Below are positions 55,241 to 64,000 of a stretch of 64,000 nt of DNA, in pieces. Below the pieces are notes generated by a model. The model was not told where the DNA came from. It ran no database searches and saw only the letters and a list, made by a program, of their open reading frames with translations. The DNA is from Candidatus Abawacabacteria bacterium (GTDB lineage: Bacteria; Patescibacteriota; Gracilibacteria; RBG-16-42-10), in assembly GCA_016207805.1 (NCBI GenBank), contig JACQZO010000001.1, forward strand, positions 1 through 64,000, written 5' to 3'. The translations under genes and the position numbers were made by a program. Position 1 is the stretch's first letter. Every line of letters begins with the position of its first letter.

Positions 55241-56330
55241 ATGCATGAATTAAAAGTACAATTAGCAAGCCTAGCAGATAAACTCTCTCAGCTGAGAGAA
55301 TTTCTTTGACGTAGATAGATTAATAAAAGAAAAGCAGGAGCTAGTACAAAAAACAGAGCAAGCTGCCTTTTGGCAGGATCAACAGCAGGCTAAAAGTGTT
55401 TCCGAACGGATTCACGAAATAGATACCACCCTTGGAGAACTTAGGCAGCTAGAAGAGCAACAGAAAGAACTGCTGGAATTAGTGACAATCACTTCCCCCG
55501 AACAAGATCCAGAATTAGCCAAAGAGCTGCACAGCAAAGTCCCTGACTTGATGCTGCGCTTTGAGCACTTTGAAACAATCACCTTTTTGCATGGCAAATA
55601 TGATAAGGGTGACGCTATTCTTACTATTCATGCCGGTACTGGCGGTCTGGACGCTCAAGATTGGGCACAGATGTTATTTCGTATGTATTCCCGTTTTATT
55701 GAGCGAGAACATTTTCAGGCGAAACTTATCAATCTCTCACCAGCAGAAGAAGCGGGTATCAAAACAGCAACACTTGAAATCAAAGGGCCCTACGCATACG
55801 GCCTACTAAGGAGCGAAAATGGTGTACATCGTCTAGTCCGCAATTCTCCCTTCAATGCCAAACATTCAAGAGAAACGTCCTTCGCTTTGATTGAAGTGAT
55901 GCCCATCTTTCCTGATAATGTAACGGTGACAATTGATCATGATGAATTGCGTATCGATGTATTTCGTGCTGGTGGCCATGGTGGCCAAGGAGTAAACACT
56001 ACTGATTCGGCAGTACGCATTACTCATCTTCCTAGCGGAATTGTGGTCCAATGCCAAAATGAACGCTCTCAATTACAGAACAAAGAATTAGCGCTCAAAA
56101 CATTACGTCATCGCTTAACCGCTTTAAAGTTGGCTGAACAACAAGAAGAGCTGAAAGAATTAAAAGGTTCTCACCAAAATAGTTGGGGCCATCAAATACG
56201 TTCGTATGTTCTGCACCCTTATACTTTGGTAAAAGACCATCGGACTAATACGGAAGCTAGTGATGTACATAAAGTACTAGATGGTGAGATCATGCCATTC
56301 ATTGAAGGTTATCTAAGACAAAAGCCATGA
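55241..56330 (+). CDS. prfB: Peptide chain release factor 2 (with +1 programmed frameshift)
   Basis: RF2 releases peptides at UGA and UAA. The full gene needs a +1 shift: frame 1 runs from ATG 55241 to a TGA at 55307-55309 in CTTTGAC, and translation continues at GAC 55308 to the stop at 56330. The joined product (about 362 aa) has the normal length. The GGQ motif is in AGGHGGQGVNTTDSA. The anticodon-like SPF position of RF2 is RNSPFNAKHSRETSF. The frameshift makes synthesis depend on RF2 level. The stop codon overlaps the tilS start (ATGA). Confidence 0.95.
55285..55310 (+). promoter_or_regulatory. RF2 frameshift site with preceding palindrome
   Basis: CTTTGAC (55304-55310) is the classical shift site. 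The usual AGGGGG stimulator three bases upstream is absent; only GAGAGAA is present. A perfect 14-base palindrome CTCTCAGCTGAGAG (55285-55298) lies 5 bases upstream of the slip codon. Confidence 0.85.
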
Positions 56331-57319
56331 GCGGCGTAGTGCGAAGGCAAAAGGCAGAAGGCAGAAGGCAGAAGTTAAAGCTATTAGAAGAAATCCAACA
56401 ATATCTTCGGCAGTTCTTCAAAAAGAATGCTACTTTTATCATTGCTGTATCTGGAGGCGTAGATTCAATGGCCTTGCTTCACTGCCTAAGTCAAATCAGT
56501 AAATATCACTACATTGTTGTTTCTATTGATCACTCTATTCGCCAAGATAGCAAGGATGATATTGCCTTAGTAAAAAAGGCTGCGCAGAAATATAAAATTC
56601 CTTTTCATAGCAAAAAAGTAACGGTACCAACACTTGCCAAACAGCAAAGAAAAGGCCTGGAAGAAGCGGCTCGTGATATTCGTTATCAAGTATTACAAAA
56701 GTATCAGAAGAAGTACCAAGCTGCAGCTATTATTACAGCTCATCACCAAGACGATCAATTAGAAACCATTCTCTTTCACCTCATTAGAGGTAGCGACATT
56801 CAGGGTTTGGTAGGAATGGAAATGCTCAATAAGCAACAGATCTTCAGACCGTTATTAACTACTGCAAAAAAAGACATCATTGCTTACGCCCAAAAACACC
56901 AATTACAATGGCGAGAAGACAGTACTAATAGAGATACAACATTAAGCAGAAACTTCATTCGCCACAATCTGCTTCCACATTTTCCCAGAGAACTTATTAT
57001 CCAACTCAGCAATCAAGCCAAAACCGGCATTGCTACTTTCGATCAATTTATTGAAAATTGGCTACGAGATCATCTAAATAAAGATGATGATCAATTATAT
57101 TTCAAACGCCAAGATTTTTTTGCATTGCCCATATACTTACAGTTCTACCTTCTCCAACACATTACTAAACACTATTTTCGATTAAGAGACCTCAGCTTTA
57201 GTTGGTTAAGCAGTGTATATCAGTGGATTACCCAGTCCAAAAGCTCAAGCAGATATCGTTATCGTAATAAGTTGCTACTCAAGCATAAACTCTCAAAAAT
57301 CTATCTTGTGAAAGATTAG
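56327..57319 (+). CDS. tilS: tRNA(Ile)-lysidine synthetase
   Basis: TilS converts C34 to lysidine in tRNA-Ile(CAU). The 330-aa protein has the N-type ATP-binding loop SGGVDSM (about 45-51), the conserved HHQDDQLETILFHLIRG (family pattern AHHxDDQxET) and RPLL..KKDIIAYAQ. The long C-terminal domains of E. coli TilS (432 aa) are reduced. The start overlaps the prfB stop (ATGA), indicating coupled translation. Residues 6-16 are encoded by a heptanucleotide repeat (56345-56373), so the native start could also be downstream. Confidence 0.92.
   Translation: MSGVVRRQKAEGRRQKLKLLEEIQQYLRQFFKKNATFIIAVSGGVDSMALLHCLSQISKYHYIVVSIDHSIRQDSKDDIALVKKAAQKYKIPFHSKKVTVPTLAKQQRKGLEEAARDIRYQVLQKYQKKYQAAAIITAHHQDDQLETILFHLIRGSDIQGLVGMEMLNKQQIFRPLLTTAKKDIIAYAQKHQLQWREDSTNRDTTLSRNFIRHNLLPHFPRELIIQLSNQAKTGIATFDQFIENWLRDHLNKDDDQLYFKRQDFFALPIYLQFYLLQHITKHYFRLRDLSFSWLSSVYQWITQSKSSSRYRYRNKLLLKHKLSKIYLVKD
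56345..56373. repeat. Heptanucleotide repeat inside the tilS start, AGGCARA family
   Basis: Four units of consensus AGGCARA lie inside the tilS reading frame and encode RRQKAEGRRQK. Because 7 is not a multiple of 3, each change of one unit would shift the frame. Confidence 0.85.
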
Positions 57320-57322
57320 CAG

Positions 57323-57529
57323 CTACCGTGATGCATGTCCTCGCATCACGGTCAACACAGCTCGCCTAGTCCACACATCCATTTCACTCAATTCACGAGC
57401 GGAAATTCCTCCCCGTGCAAGTCGCTCCTTGATACAAGCAACTAAATCATCTCTACGACTAGGAGTACTAGGTGAAACAGTATTTCCATCGTACAAATTA
57501 TCAACCGATCTTCTTTCTATTAGAGCCAT
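57323..57529 (-). CDS. Hypothetical small protein, 68 aa
   Basis: A basic 68-aa protein with RRDDLVACIKERLARGG and ISARELSEMDVWTRRAVLTVMRG, which could be a short helix-turn-helix, though no family match is clear. The frame starts at an ATG and ends 3 bases after the convergent tilS stop, which fits ordinary gene packing here. Coding is plausible from composition. The 266 to 293 bases upstream (to ftsH) hold only the heptamer array at 57723. Confidence 0.4.
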   Translation of the reverse strand: MALIERRSVDNLYDGNTVSPSTPSRRDDLVACIKERLARGGISARELSEMDVWTRRAVLTVMRGHASR

Positions 57530-57722
57530 AAAAGTTAAATAAATAATTAAGTAAGTATTTAATAATGTGATACGTTCTGCTTTGGCCTATGTGCTAGCTA
57601 AGTAACATAAACCAGTTACGTGCTATTTTCTACCAATTTCTTTAATAAAAATAGATGGTACATATATAGGGTAGGGTCTTAAAAGTGTCAATATTAAAAT
57701 CTGATCCAAGCTGGTCCTCACC

Positions 57723-57755
57723 ATTCGTAATTCGTAATTTGTAATTTGTAATTCC
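57723..57755. repeat. Heptanucleotide repeat, ATTYGTA family, ahead of ftsH
   Basis: Four units of consensus ATTYGTA (57723-57750) are followed by ATTCCTCC. The family is the same as at 39244, but here it lies about 70 bases before the ftsH start. Confidence 0.8.
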
Positions 57756-57822
57756 TCCTATTTATTGCTTTCCTTCATTTTCATCAGTAAAATTCATGGG
57801 CAGGTTTTTAATAAACGCATAT

Positions 57823-59670
57823 ATGGACAGACAGAAAAAAAATACGCAGCGAAGTTATCTCACCATCATTGTTCTTGCTCTCTTACTTTCCTTATTTGCT
57901 ATTTTCTTTAGCAATGACTTGCTAGGCCCCGCACCTCAAGAAGTAAGTATCAATGAAATTTACCGTTTGCCAGCCGATAGCATTGACTATGTTCAAATTG
58001 AAGGAAATACCGTGATTGCTAAGCTTAAGAACAATACTTATTTGCAAGCAAATAAAGAGACTGAGGATGTCGCTCGTGGTCAATTTGATCCAGCAGTGAA
58101 AGTTTTTGTAAAAGATAGCAGTAGGGGAGAGTTTATTTTGAGCTTACTAGGTAATTTACTACCTATTGCCGCTCTCGTCTTTTTTATCTTTTTTATTTTT
58201 CGCCAAGCTCAAAGCAGCAATAATTCTGCTCTTTCTTTCGGCAAATCACGAGCACGACTGTATAATAAGGAAACTAACAAAGTTACTTTTGCTGATGTTG
58301 CTGGCGCCAAAGAAGCAAAAGAGGAATTGAGTGAAATCGTCGACTTTTTGAAAAATCCCAAAAAGTATCTTAAAATTGGCGCCAAAATTCCCCATGGCGT
58401 TATGTTATTCGGCTCTCCGGGTACCGGAAAGACCTTATTAGCTCGAGCCGTAGCTGGAGAAGCTAATGTACCTTTCTTTAATATTTCTGGTAGTGAATTC
58501 GTGGAAATGTTTGTTGGTGTTGGTGCCAGCCGTGTTCGAGATCTATTCAACAAAGCAAAAAAGAATGCTCCGGCAATTATTTTCGTCGATGAAATTGACG
58601 CTGTGGGTAGACAGCGAGGCGCAGGTCTTGGTGGGGGAAATGATGAACGTGAGCAGACACTCAATCAAATCCTGGTTGAAATGGACGGTTTCGATACCAA
58701 TGCCAATGTGATTGTAATGGCTGCCACCAATCGTCCTGATGTATTAGATCCCGCATTACTTCGTCCAGGTCGTTTTGATCGTCGTATTGTGATCGATAAC
58801 CCTAGCTTGGATGATAGAGAAGCAATCTTACAGGTTCATACTCGCAATAAGCCTTTGGAAGAAGGCGTTAATTTATTAAAAATTGCCAAACAAACTCCTG
58901 GCTTTAGCGGAGCAGATTTAGCCAACTTAGTAAACGAAGCCGCCTTGTTGGCAGCTCGTCAGAATAGAGAGAAGTTAAGTCAGAAAGATTTAGAATCTTC
59001 TATTGAAAAGGTGATGCTTGGCCCAGAACGGAAGTCAAAGATTTTGACCGAAGAAGAAAAAGTACTCACGGCGTATCATGAAGTAGGTCATGCTTTGGTG
59101 GCAAAAATGCTCATGCATACTGATCCTGTTCACAAAATCTCTATCGTATCTCGGGGACATGCTTTAGGAGTTACCTGGTTCTTGCCTGAACGAGACAAAG
59201 CATTGGAATCTAAGGCTCATTTCATGGATGAAATTGCTGCTTCATTGGGAGGCAGAGTGGCTGAAGAATTAATGTTTGGTAAAGACTATATTACTACTGG
59301 CGCCAGCAATGATATTGAAAATGCTACAAGCTTGGCGCGTCGAATGGTGACTCGTTTTGGCATGAGTGACAAGGTGGGCGCAGTAGCCTATGGTAATCCA
59401 CATATGGCCATATTTTTAGGCAAAGAATTGGGGGAACAAAAGAATTATTCTGAAGCATTAGCTTACGAGATCGACCAAGAAATTCGTAAAATAATTGATA
59501 GTGCTTATGGCGTAGCAAAAAACATACTGATTCAGCATCGTCAGGTGCTCAAAGATATTGCTCAGGAATTACTCAAACAAGAGACTTTAGATAACAATGC
59601 GTTTGATGCCTTCTTCAAAGATGTTCCCGTCCCTGAAAAAAAGTCTCAACCACAACTTTTGCCTGCCTAG
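57823..59670 (+). CDS. ftsH: ATP-dependent zinc metalloprotease FtsH
   Basis: Membrane-bound AAA+ protease degrading misassembled membrane and regulatory proteins. The start at 57823 (MDRQKKNTQ) is preferred over 57796. The N-terminus has two membrane helices (about 13-32 and 107-126) around an extracytoplasmic domain. The AAA module has Walker A GSPGTGKT, Walker [13 protein letters not shown], pore motif [13 protein letters not shown], and the second region of homology [20 protein letters not shown]. The protease part has the zinc site HEVGHALV and the third ligand region [13 protein letters not shown]. Length 615 aa is standard. It heads a rightward run with two membrane proteins and murJ. 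Confidence 0.96.
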   Translation: MDRQKKNTQRSYLTIIVLALLLSLFAIFFSNDLLGPAPQEVSINEIYRLPADSIDYVQIEGNTVIAKLKNNTYLQANKETEDVARGQFDPAVKVFVKDSSRGEFILSLLGNLLPIAALVFFIFFIFRQAQSSNNSALSFGKSRARLYNKETNKVTFADVAGAKEAKEELSEIVDFLKNPKKYLKIGAKIPHGVMLFGSPGTGKTLLARAVAGEANVPFFNISGSEFVEMFVGVGASRVRDLFNKAKKNAPAIIFVDEIDAVGRQRGAGLGGGNDEREQTLNQILVEMDGFDTNANVIVMAATNRPDVLDPALLRPGRFDRRIVIDNPSLDDREAILQVHTRNKPLEEGVNLLKIAKQTPGFSGADLANLVNEAALLAARQNREKLSQKDLESSIEKVMLGPERKSKILTEEEKVLTAYHEVGHALVAKMLMHTDPVHKISIVSRGHALGVTWFLPERDKALESKAHFMDEIAASLGGRVAEELMFGKDYITTGASNDIENATSLARRMVTRFGMSDKVGAVAYGNPHMAIFLGKELGEQKNYSEALAYEIDQEIRKIIDSAYGVAKNILIQHRQVLKDIAQELLKQETLDNNAFDAFFKDVPVPEKKSQPQLLPA

Positions 59671-59679
59671 ATTCACTCT

Positions 59680-60447
59680 ATGAATTTTTACCCGCAATTG
59701 GAGAAAAGCTATCTTGCCAGTCGCAGTCTCCCCCTGTGGCTAATCGCAAACAGCGGTCTGCTCTTCCTGGCAATTACTTTTCTGCTTGGCTGGCAGCTAT
59801 GGTATGAAAGCTTTTTCACCCTGCTAAAAAGTACCTTGCGACACACGGCAGTATCAGGAGAAACAGCCCAAGTTCTCATTACCCAAAGCTATGTCATCGG
59901 CAAAAGTATCTTTTTGATCTCACCATTATTTCTCTTGTGTTGGCGGGCAAGCGTTCCCCTTACTTTAGCGAGACTTAACAATTTAGCACATCATAAACCA
60001 TGGTGGCATATATTTGTTTTTGATCTTACTAAAATGCTGCTGATTGCTATATTAGTTTGGGCTATTATATCTTCGCTTAAAAGTGGTCAGTGGTTGCTCA
60101 CTCTACTAGTTATCCTGCTATTCATCGCTGGTTTTTCTTTTTTACGCTATTCCCAAACAATTTATTTTTCCTCAGAACACAATCACTTTTTCCGAGCAAT
60201 AGGACGTAGTTGGCTTCAACACATTTCCCATGTGCTTTTTTTACATAGTTTGGATACCTTACTTAGTCTGATTGGCTTCTGCTTCCTTGGTTTAGTAATT
60301 GCTAGCTTCACCTACTTGCCGTTTTTAGTGGCTGTATCCATTTTACTAATTTTGCTTTATATTTTTGGCAGATTATCTCTCATCTGGAAAGGGCTTTGGT
60401 CCTATGGAGCGTACGCTATTATGACCGATCACATCTCTGTATCATGA
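59680..60447 (+). CDS. Multi-pass membrane protein, 255 aa
   Basis: An integral membrane protein with five to six helices (for example WLIANSGLLFLAITFLLGW, then SIFLISPLFLLCW). No catalytic or transport signature is seen. It follows ftsH by 9 bases and overlaps the next gene by 4 bases (ATGA), so the two membrane proteins are translated together. The two products resemble each other in layout and could form a complex. Function unknown. Confidence 0.65.
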   Translation: MNFYPQLEKSYLASRSLPLWLIANSGLLFLAITFLLGWQLWYESFFTLLKSTLRHTAVSGETAQVLITQSYVIGKSIFLISPLFLLCWRASVPLTLARLNNLAHHKPWWHIFVFDLTKMLLIAILVWAIISSLKSGQWLLTLLVILLFIAGFSFLRYSQTIYFSSEHNHFFRAIGRSWLQHISHVLFLHSLDTLLSLIGFCFLGLVIASFTYLPFLVAVSILLILLYIFGRLSLIWKGLWSYGAYAIMTDHISVS

Positions 60448-61370
60448 ATTATCCAGAAATATTCAAAAAAGCCTGGCACATTACCACAGAACATAGATAT
60501 CTGCGGGTATTAGGCTCCTTGGCATCATTATTTGCCATGTTAATTGGCATATTGCGCATTCGCTATATATGGCCTACACCTATCGGGACAGGTAGAGATA
60601 TTTGGCAATATTTACTAACTCATACGGCGAACCCATTAGGCTGGGCAATCTTGATTGGTGTTGCCCTGCTTGCACTATATGCCTTGGCCTTCATTTTCAA
60701 TGTGATTAGTGAAGGGGGCATTATTAGTGCCATTGCTAAGATGTATGATCATCAGGCACAGTTAAACTTTAGTAAAACAGTGTCTTTGGGCTTACAGAGC
60801 TTCCTTCCCCTCACCGAATTTCGGGTACTTACCAATGCCTTTCATATTGGCTCTTATATACTGTATATTTTACTCTTTCGTTTCTATTTAAATATCTATT
60901 TACCTGGCAATACAATCATTCAAGATTTTATGCCACTATTAATCATTTTTGGCGTAATTATCACTCTTACCACGATTTTGCTTAATTATGCTGATTACCA
61001 TTTGGTCATTCATAAATCTTCGGTAATTGATTCTATTCGTAAAAGTTCATTACTAGTGGTATTCCACTTACAAGAAACCTTGTTAATTACATTGTTGTTG
61101 ATTCTTATGGTAATTAGAACTTTATTGAATTTATTACTGATCTTTGGCCTACCAGCAATTGCTGTCTATATTGCCACTTTCACTCAAGTTTTATTACCAT
61201 ATACTGCAGCTTTAGCCGTAGCTGCAACTTTTGTCATCCTCCTTTTCATTTGGTCAGTTATCATTTCGGGCACATTAACTGTATTCACAACGGCAGTATG
61301 GACATTAACTTTTTTAGAATTAGAGAAAAAACAGGAACACAAGATTCTCATGAGTGAACCTGATCTCTAA
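60444..61370 (+). CDS. Multi-pass membrane protein, 308 aa
   Basis: The start at 60444 (MNYPEIFKKAWHIT) is chosen because its ATG overlaps the TGA of the upstream gene; the earlier start at 60396 lies inside that gene. About six membrane helices, with a conserved-looking EGGIISAIAKMYDHQ after helix 2 and SVIDSIRKSSLLV before helix 5. These resemble the loops of membrane proteins often annotated as DUF7544/GDPD-membrane-like, but I cannot assign a family. It lies between ftsH and murJ. Confidence 0.65.
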   Translation: MNYPEIFKKAWHITTEHRYLRVLGSLASLFAMLIGILRIRYIWPTPIGTGRDIWQYLLTHTANPLGWAILIGVALLALYALAFIFNVISEGGIISAIAKMYDHQAQLNFSKTVSLGLQSFLPLTEFRVLTNAFHIGSYILYILLFRFYLNIYLPGNTIIQDFMPLLIIFGVIITLTTILLNYADYHLVIHKSSVIDSIRKSSLLVVFHLQETLLITLLLILMVIRTLLNLLLIFGLPAIAVYIATFTQVLLPYTAALAVAATFVILLFIWSVIISGTLTVFTTAVWTLTFLELEKKQEHKILMSEPDL

Positions 61371-61379
61371 ATCTTCTTC

Positions 61380-62963
61380 ATGGCCATTAAATCTCCTCTA
61401 AAAAACCTTTTTTCTCTGCTCCGTTCCGGCAGTATTTTATTAGCAGTTAGCTCCTTAATTAGTCGCGCCTTGGGTTTATTGAGAGACCGTTTACTGACAC
61501 ATACCTTTGGTGCTAGTAGACTAGATGGCACTATTAGTGAATTGGATGCTTATTATGCAGCTTTTCAATTACCAGACTTGTTGTATCAAATTATTATTCT
61601 GGGCACTATTTCTGCCTGCTTTATTCCTTATTTTAGTGAACTCTACACCGAGAAAAAAGTCGACGCTTGGAAGTTAGCCAACAATACCATGACGAGCATT
61701 ATGATTGTGATGACCTTGCTGGTTATTGGTAGCATTGTTTTTAGTAAACATATCCTTTATTTGCTCATTCCTGGATTGGACCCAGCGACTCAAGAATTAA
61801 CGCTTGCTATCACCAGAATAATGCTAGTCTCACCTTTGTTTTTTAGCATCAGTGCGATTACTGGAGCGATCTCAAATAGCCTGAAACGTTTTGCTGCATT
61901 TGCTATTACACCAATTCTTTATAATGCTGCGATTATTTTAGCCATTTTGGTACTAACCCCAAAATATGGTATCTATGGCGTAAGTATTGGAGTAGTAGTC
62001 GGTTCTTTTCTCCATGCCATGATTCAAACCTTCTCCGCTTGGCAAGCAGGCTTCCGACCAAAGTTTTACCTTGATTGGGAAAATGGTACGTTTCGACAAA
62101 TGATTAAAAGCAGTATACCCCGGTTATTAGCCTTGGCTGTAGCTAGAATCAATATTTTAGTAGATACCATGCTAGCTTCTTTATTAGTAGCCGGTAGCAT
62201 TACTATTTTCAATCTGGCCCAAAATATCCAAAGTCTGCCTATGGGAGTTGTTGGCGTATCGATTGCAGTTGCTAGTTTTCCAGTATTTAGTAATTTCATT
62301 AATCAAAAAAAACACGTTGAGCTCCATGAACTAATTTGTGAGAAAACACGCAAAGTGATCTATGTTTTGTTGCCACTGACAATATTAACCATTTTACTCA
62401 GAACCGAAGGAATCAGACTTTTATTCGGCAGTGGCCGATTTAATTGGGTAGATACAGTAATTACAGCCAATACACTCGGCCTATTTGCGCTCAGTTTTAT
62501 CTCGCAAAGCCTGCTTCCTATTATTACTCGCATCTTTTATGCATACAAAGATACCGTCTCTCCCTTATGGACATCATTAGTTACCATTGTCACCAATGTA
62601 GTACTTAGTATCCTTTTCATCTTTATTTTCAATCGTGAAGTAGTATCTTTAGCCTTATCCTTCACCATTGCTAGCTTTGTGCAACTCATATTATCTCTTT
62701 ATCAACTCAGGAAAAAGTATCAGTTAAAGATCTTTTCCAAGCATGACAGCGCCTTTTATGCCCATACCATTACTGCATCATTGTGCTTAGCAATTGCGGC
62801 TCAGCTCATGAAAGAATTCTCAGGTACTTTTTTGGATCCTTTGGATAGTTTTCTCAAAGTGAGCACAAAAATAGCGCTAACAGTTGGTGTTAGCGCTACT
62901 ATTTATCTCGTTATTCAAACTTGGTTCGGCCACAGTTTAAAATGGCTACTCAGAAAACAATAA
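61380..62963 (+). CDS. murJ: Lipid II flippase MurJ
   Basis: MurJ translocates lipid II across the membrane for peptidoglycan synthesis. The 527-aa protein has about 14 helices and the MOP-superfamily MurJ pattern: SSLISRALGLLRDRLL and YYAAFQLPDLLYQII at the N-terminus, with the conserved Arg residues in the first loops, and later VDTMLASLL and SLPMGVVGVSIAVASFP. Length is typical. It is 9 bases after the preceding membrane gene, at the end of the ftsH run, and converges with rpmA (2-base gap). It supports a complete cell wall in this organism. Confidence 0.92.
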   Translation: MAIKSPLKNLFSLLRSGSILLAVSSLISRALGLLRDRLLTHTFGASRLDGTISELDAYYAAFQLPDLLYQIIILGTISACFIPYFSELYTEKKVDAWKLANNTMTSIMIVMTLLVIGSIVFSKHILYLLIPGLDPATQELTLAITRIMLVSPLFFSISAITGAISNSLKRFAAFAITPILYNAAIILAILVLTPKYGIYGVSIGVVVGSFLHAMIQTFSAWQAGFRPKFYLDWENGTFRQMIKSSIPRLLALAVARINILVDTMLASLLVAGSITIFNLAQNIQSLPMGVVGVSIAVASFPVFSNFINQKKHVELHELICEKTRKVIYVLLPLTILTILLRTEGIRLLFGSGRFNWVDTVITANTLGLFALSFISQSLLPIITRIFYAYKDTVSPLWTSLVTIVTNVVLSILFIFIFNREVVSLALSFTIASFVQLILSLYQLRKKYQLKIFSKHDSAFYAHTITASLCLAIAAQLMKEFSGTFLDPLDSFLKVSTKIALTVGVSATIYLVIQTWFGHSLKWLLRKQ

Positions 62964-62965
62964 AC

Positions 62966-63250
62966 TTACGCAGCGACCGGATCAATATTCACATAAGTAA
63001 CTAGGCGAGTGCGCCCATCAAAACGCTTTCGTTTCTTCTCTTGAAAACTAACAGTACCAGCCACTAAAGCAAAAAGAGTGAAGTCTTTACCTTGACCAAC
63101 ATTTTTACCAGCAAAGTAAGTATTTCCTTTTTGGCGAACAATAATACCACCAGCAAGGGTTGCTTCTCCACCAAAAAGTTTGATACCAAGACGTTTTGCC
63201 TGCGAATCACGGCCATTATAGACCGTACCACCAGCTTTTTTCGTTGCCAT
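62966..63250 (-). CDS. rpmA: Ribosomal protein L27
   Basis: L27 is a large-subunit protein reaching the peptidyl-transferase centre with its N-terminus. The 94-aa product starts [20 protein letters not shown], close to the family MAHKKAGGS-RNGRDS-SKRLG, followed by GGIIVRQKG and [17 protein letters not shown]. There is no N-terminal extension, so no processing of the Firmicutes type is expected. It has its own extended -10 promoter at 63280-63307. rplU (L21), its common partner, is not adjacent on this side. Confidence 0.95.
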   Translation of the reverse strand: MATKKAGGTVYNGRDSQAKRLGIKLFGGEATLAGGIIVRQKGNTYFAGKNVGQGKDFTLFALVAGTVSFQEKKRKRFDGRTRLVTYVNIDPVAA

Positions 63251-63279
63251 AAAATTGAATCATAAAATTAACCGGCGCA

Positions 63280-63307
63280 ATTATAGCATTAGTTGCGCAC
63301 AAGACAA
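63280..63307 (-). promoter_or_regulatory. Promoter of rpmA
   Basis: On the minus strand TTGTCT (63302-63307), 16 bases, TATAAT (63280-63285) preceded by TGC as an extended -10. The -35 lies inside the end of the upstream methyltransferase gene. Confidence 0.75.
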
Positions 63308-64000
63308 GTGATTTCGCGACCCACAATTTGCTCAGCCCGAACATATGTAGACTGAAAAGTTTTATGCCACCCTTTATGCTCAAGAATTTGCCAGGTACGC
63401 TTGGCTAAACGTGATTCACCAGCGAGCGTATAGACAATTGGCGTAGCGATCACCATTTTAGTCACCGATGAGTCTAACAGTCTTAAGAAAAACTTTTGAT
63501 AGATCGGTTCCACTTTTTGCCAGAAAGTACGCAATTCTTGAGGACTATTTGCTTTCTTATGTTGTGGTTGCCCCAAATAGCCTTCAGCTACAATGATATT
63601 CACGGCAGCATCAAACTGTTCCCAGGGTAAGGTAATATCTTGCTGCCACACTTTTAGAATTAGTGCTTGCTGCTCTACAGACAGTAATTTCTTAATATTT
63701 TCTTCAGTCGCTGTAATGGCTTCTAAATCTTTATCACTACCAATATTTGTGATACCTAATAAAGCAGCTTCAATTAAGATAGTGCCAGTGCCACAAAAGG
63801 GATCCCAAATAAGTTCATTAGTAGCAACTTGCGCTCCATTTAGCATAATCTGGGCAAGTTTGGGAGGTAACATGCCCCGAATCATCGACCGTTTCGGCTT
63901 ACCATAATCTCTGTCGCCATAGGCAGCAATATCTTGCTGAGCTACCAATTGGCCAAAAAAGAGCTCTTTTTTTTCATTTTCCCAACGGTAAAAAACCGTA
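63289..64000 (-). CDS. TRM11-like RNA/DNA methyltransferase, 5' end outside window
   Basis: The frame is open through the right edge, so the N-terminus lies beyond 64000. The visible part starts TVFYRWENEKKELFFGQLV and continues with AAYGDRDYGKPKRSMIRGMLPPKLAQIM, the linker typical of TRM11/Trm-G10 methyltransferases. The SAM site is WDPFCGTGTILIEAALLG. The catalytic motif is VAEGYLGQ, where the family has (T)EPYLG, so the Pro position differs. It probably methylates guanosine in tRNA; a missing THUMP or other N-terminal domain cannot be judged. It lies upstream of rpmA in the same direction. Confidence 0.85.
   Translation of the reverse strand, partial: TVFYRWENEKKELFFGQLVAQQDIAAYGDRDYGKPKRSMIRGMLPPKLAQIMLNGAQVATNELIWDPFCGTGTILIEAALLGITNIGSDKDLEAITATEENIKKLLSVEQQALILKVWQQDITLPWEQFDAAVNIIVAEGYLGQPQHKKANSPQELRTFWQKVEPIYQKFFLRLLDSSVTKMVIATPIVYTLAGESRLAKRTWQILEHKGWHKTFQSTYVRAEQIVGREITCLVRN

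Noticed and set aside
55241-55309. prfB as a broken gene because of the early TGA
   Set aside because: CTTTGAC at the correct distance is the conserved RF2 programmed frameshift.

Overview
The window looks like a chromosomal segment of a small-genome bacterium, most probably a Patescibacteria/CPR lineage. The arguments are these. Four tandem copies occur of a Cys-rich protein whose C-terminal half I associate with CPR genomes (from memory, unverified). Alanyl-tRNA synthetase is short (589 aa, no C-Ala domain). Isoleucyl-tRNA synthetase is of the GWDTHGLPVE type and carries an inserted domain. Many small genes are unrecognisable, gene packing is tight, and clear Shine-Dalgarno sites are nearly absent. 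UGA is a real stop codon here: prfB (RF2) is present, carries the +1 frameshift at CTTTGAC and itself ends in TGA. This argues against the UGA=Gly lineages (Gracilibacteria, Absconditabacteria). Base composition is AT-rich. Peptidoglycan and surface-layer functions are present (murJ, a DacA-like carboxypeptidase, an SLH protein).

Layout. 1-5.1 kb: small orphan genes, gyrB, an S23-type four-helix-bundle gene framed by inverted heptamer repeats, recO and an EamA-like transporter. 5.1-7.5 kb: long hairpin repeats, tRNA-Gln, and a secreted SLH/beta-helix protein. 7.3-14.4 kb: four tandem 546-549-aa Cys-rich paralogues bracketed by two direct copies of a palindromic extragenic repeat. 14.5-24.7 kb: unknown lipoprotein-like and membrane proteins, then a leftward peptide-processing cluster (Xaa-Pro peptidase, peptidase E, MenC/N-acylamino-acid racemase-like enolase, two large unknown proteins), then a TrpR-family regulator with an ACTAGT-n2-ACTAGT operator. 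24.7-40.6 kb: alaS, uvrB, ileS, an MgtC-type membrane protein, uvrC, a RsuA/RluB pseudouridine synthase, a DacA-like carboxypeptidase. 40.7-46.6 kb: two aminoglycoside-phosphotransferase-like proteins with degenerate catalytic motifs, uridine-kinase-like gene, unknowns, the third palindromic repeat, a DUF925-like nucleotidyltransferase. 46.8-51.7 kb: tRNA-Arg with a hairpin element matching that of tRNA-Gln, ydcF-like gene, uvrA, a HAD hydrolase. 51.8-64 kb: exported proteins including a membrane-anchored GH-A-like protein, prfB, tilS, ftsH, two membrane proteins, murJ, rpmA and the 5'-truncated end of a TRM11-like methyltransferase.

The complete UvrABC excision-repair set is present but dispersed. 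The most unusual feature is dispersed short tandem heptanucleotide (once hexanucleotide) repeats of several sequence families. They lie directly beside start or stop codons, inside the tilS coding start, and in inverted pairs. One inverted pair encloses the S23-type gene; others form long hairpins, two of them directly 3' of both tRNA genes with a shared spacer but different arm sequences. They resemble the STRR repeats of filamentous cyanobacteria and the inverted-repeat-flanked intervening sequences that encode S23 proteins in 23S rRNA. This is the best candidate for an undescribed system here.
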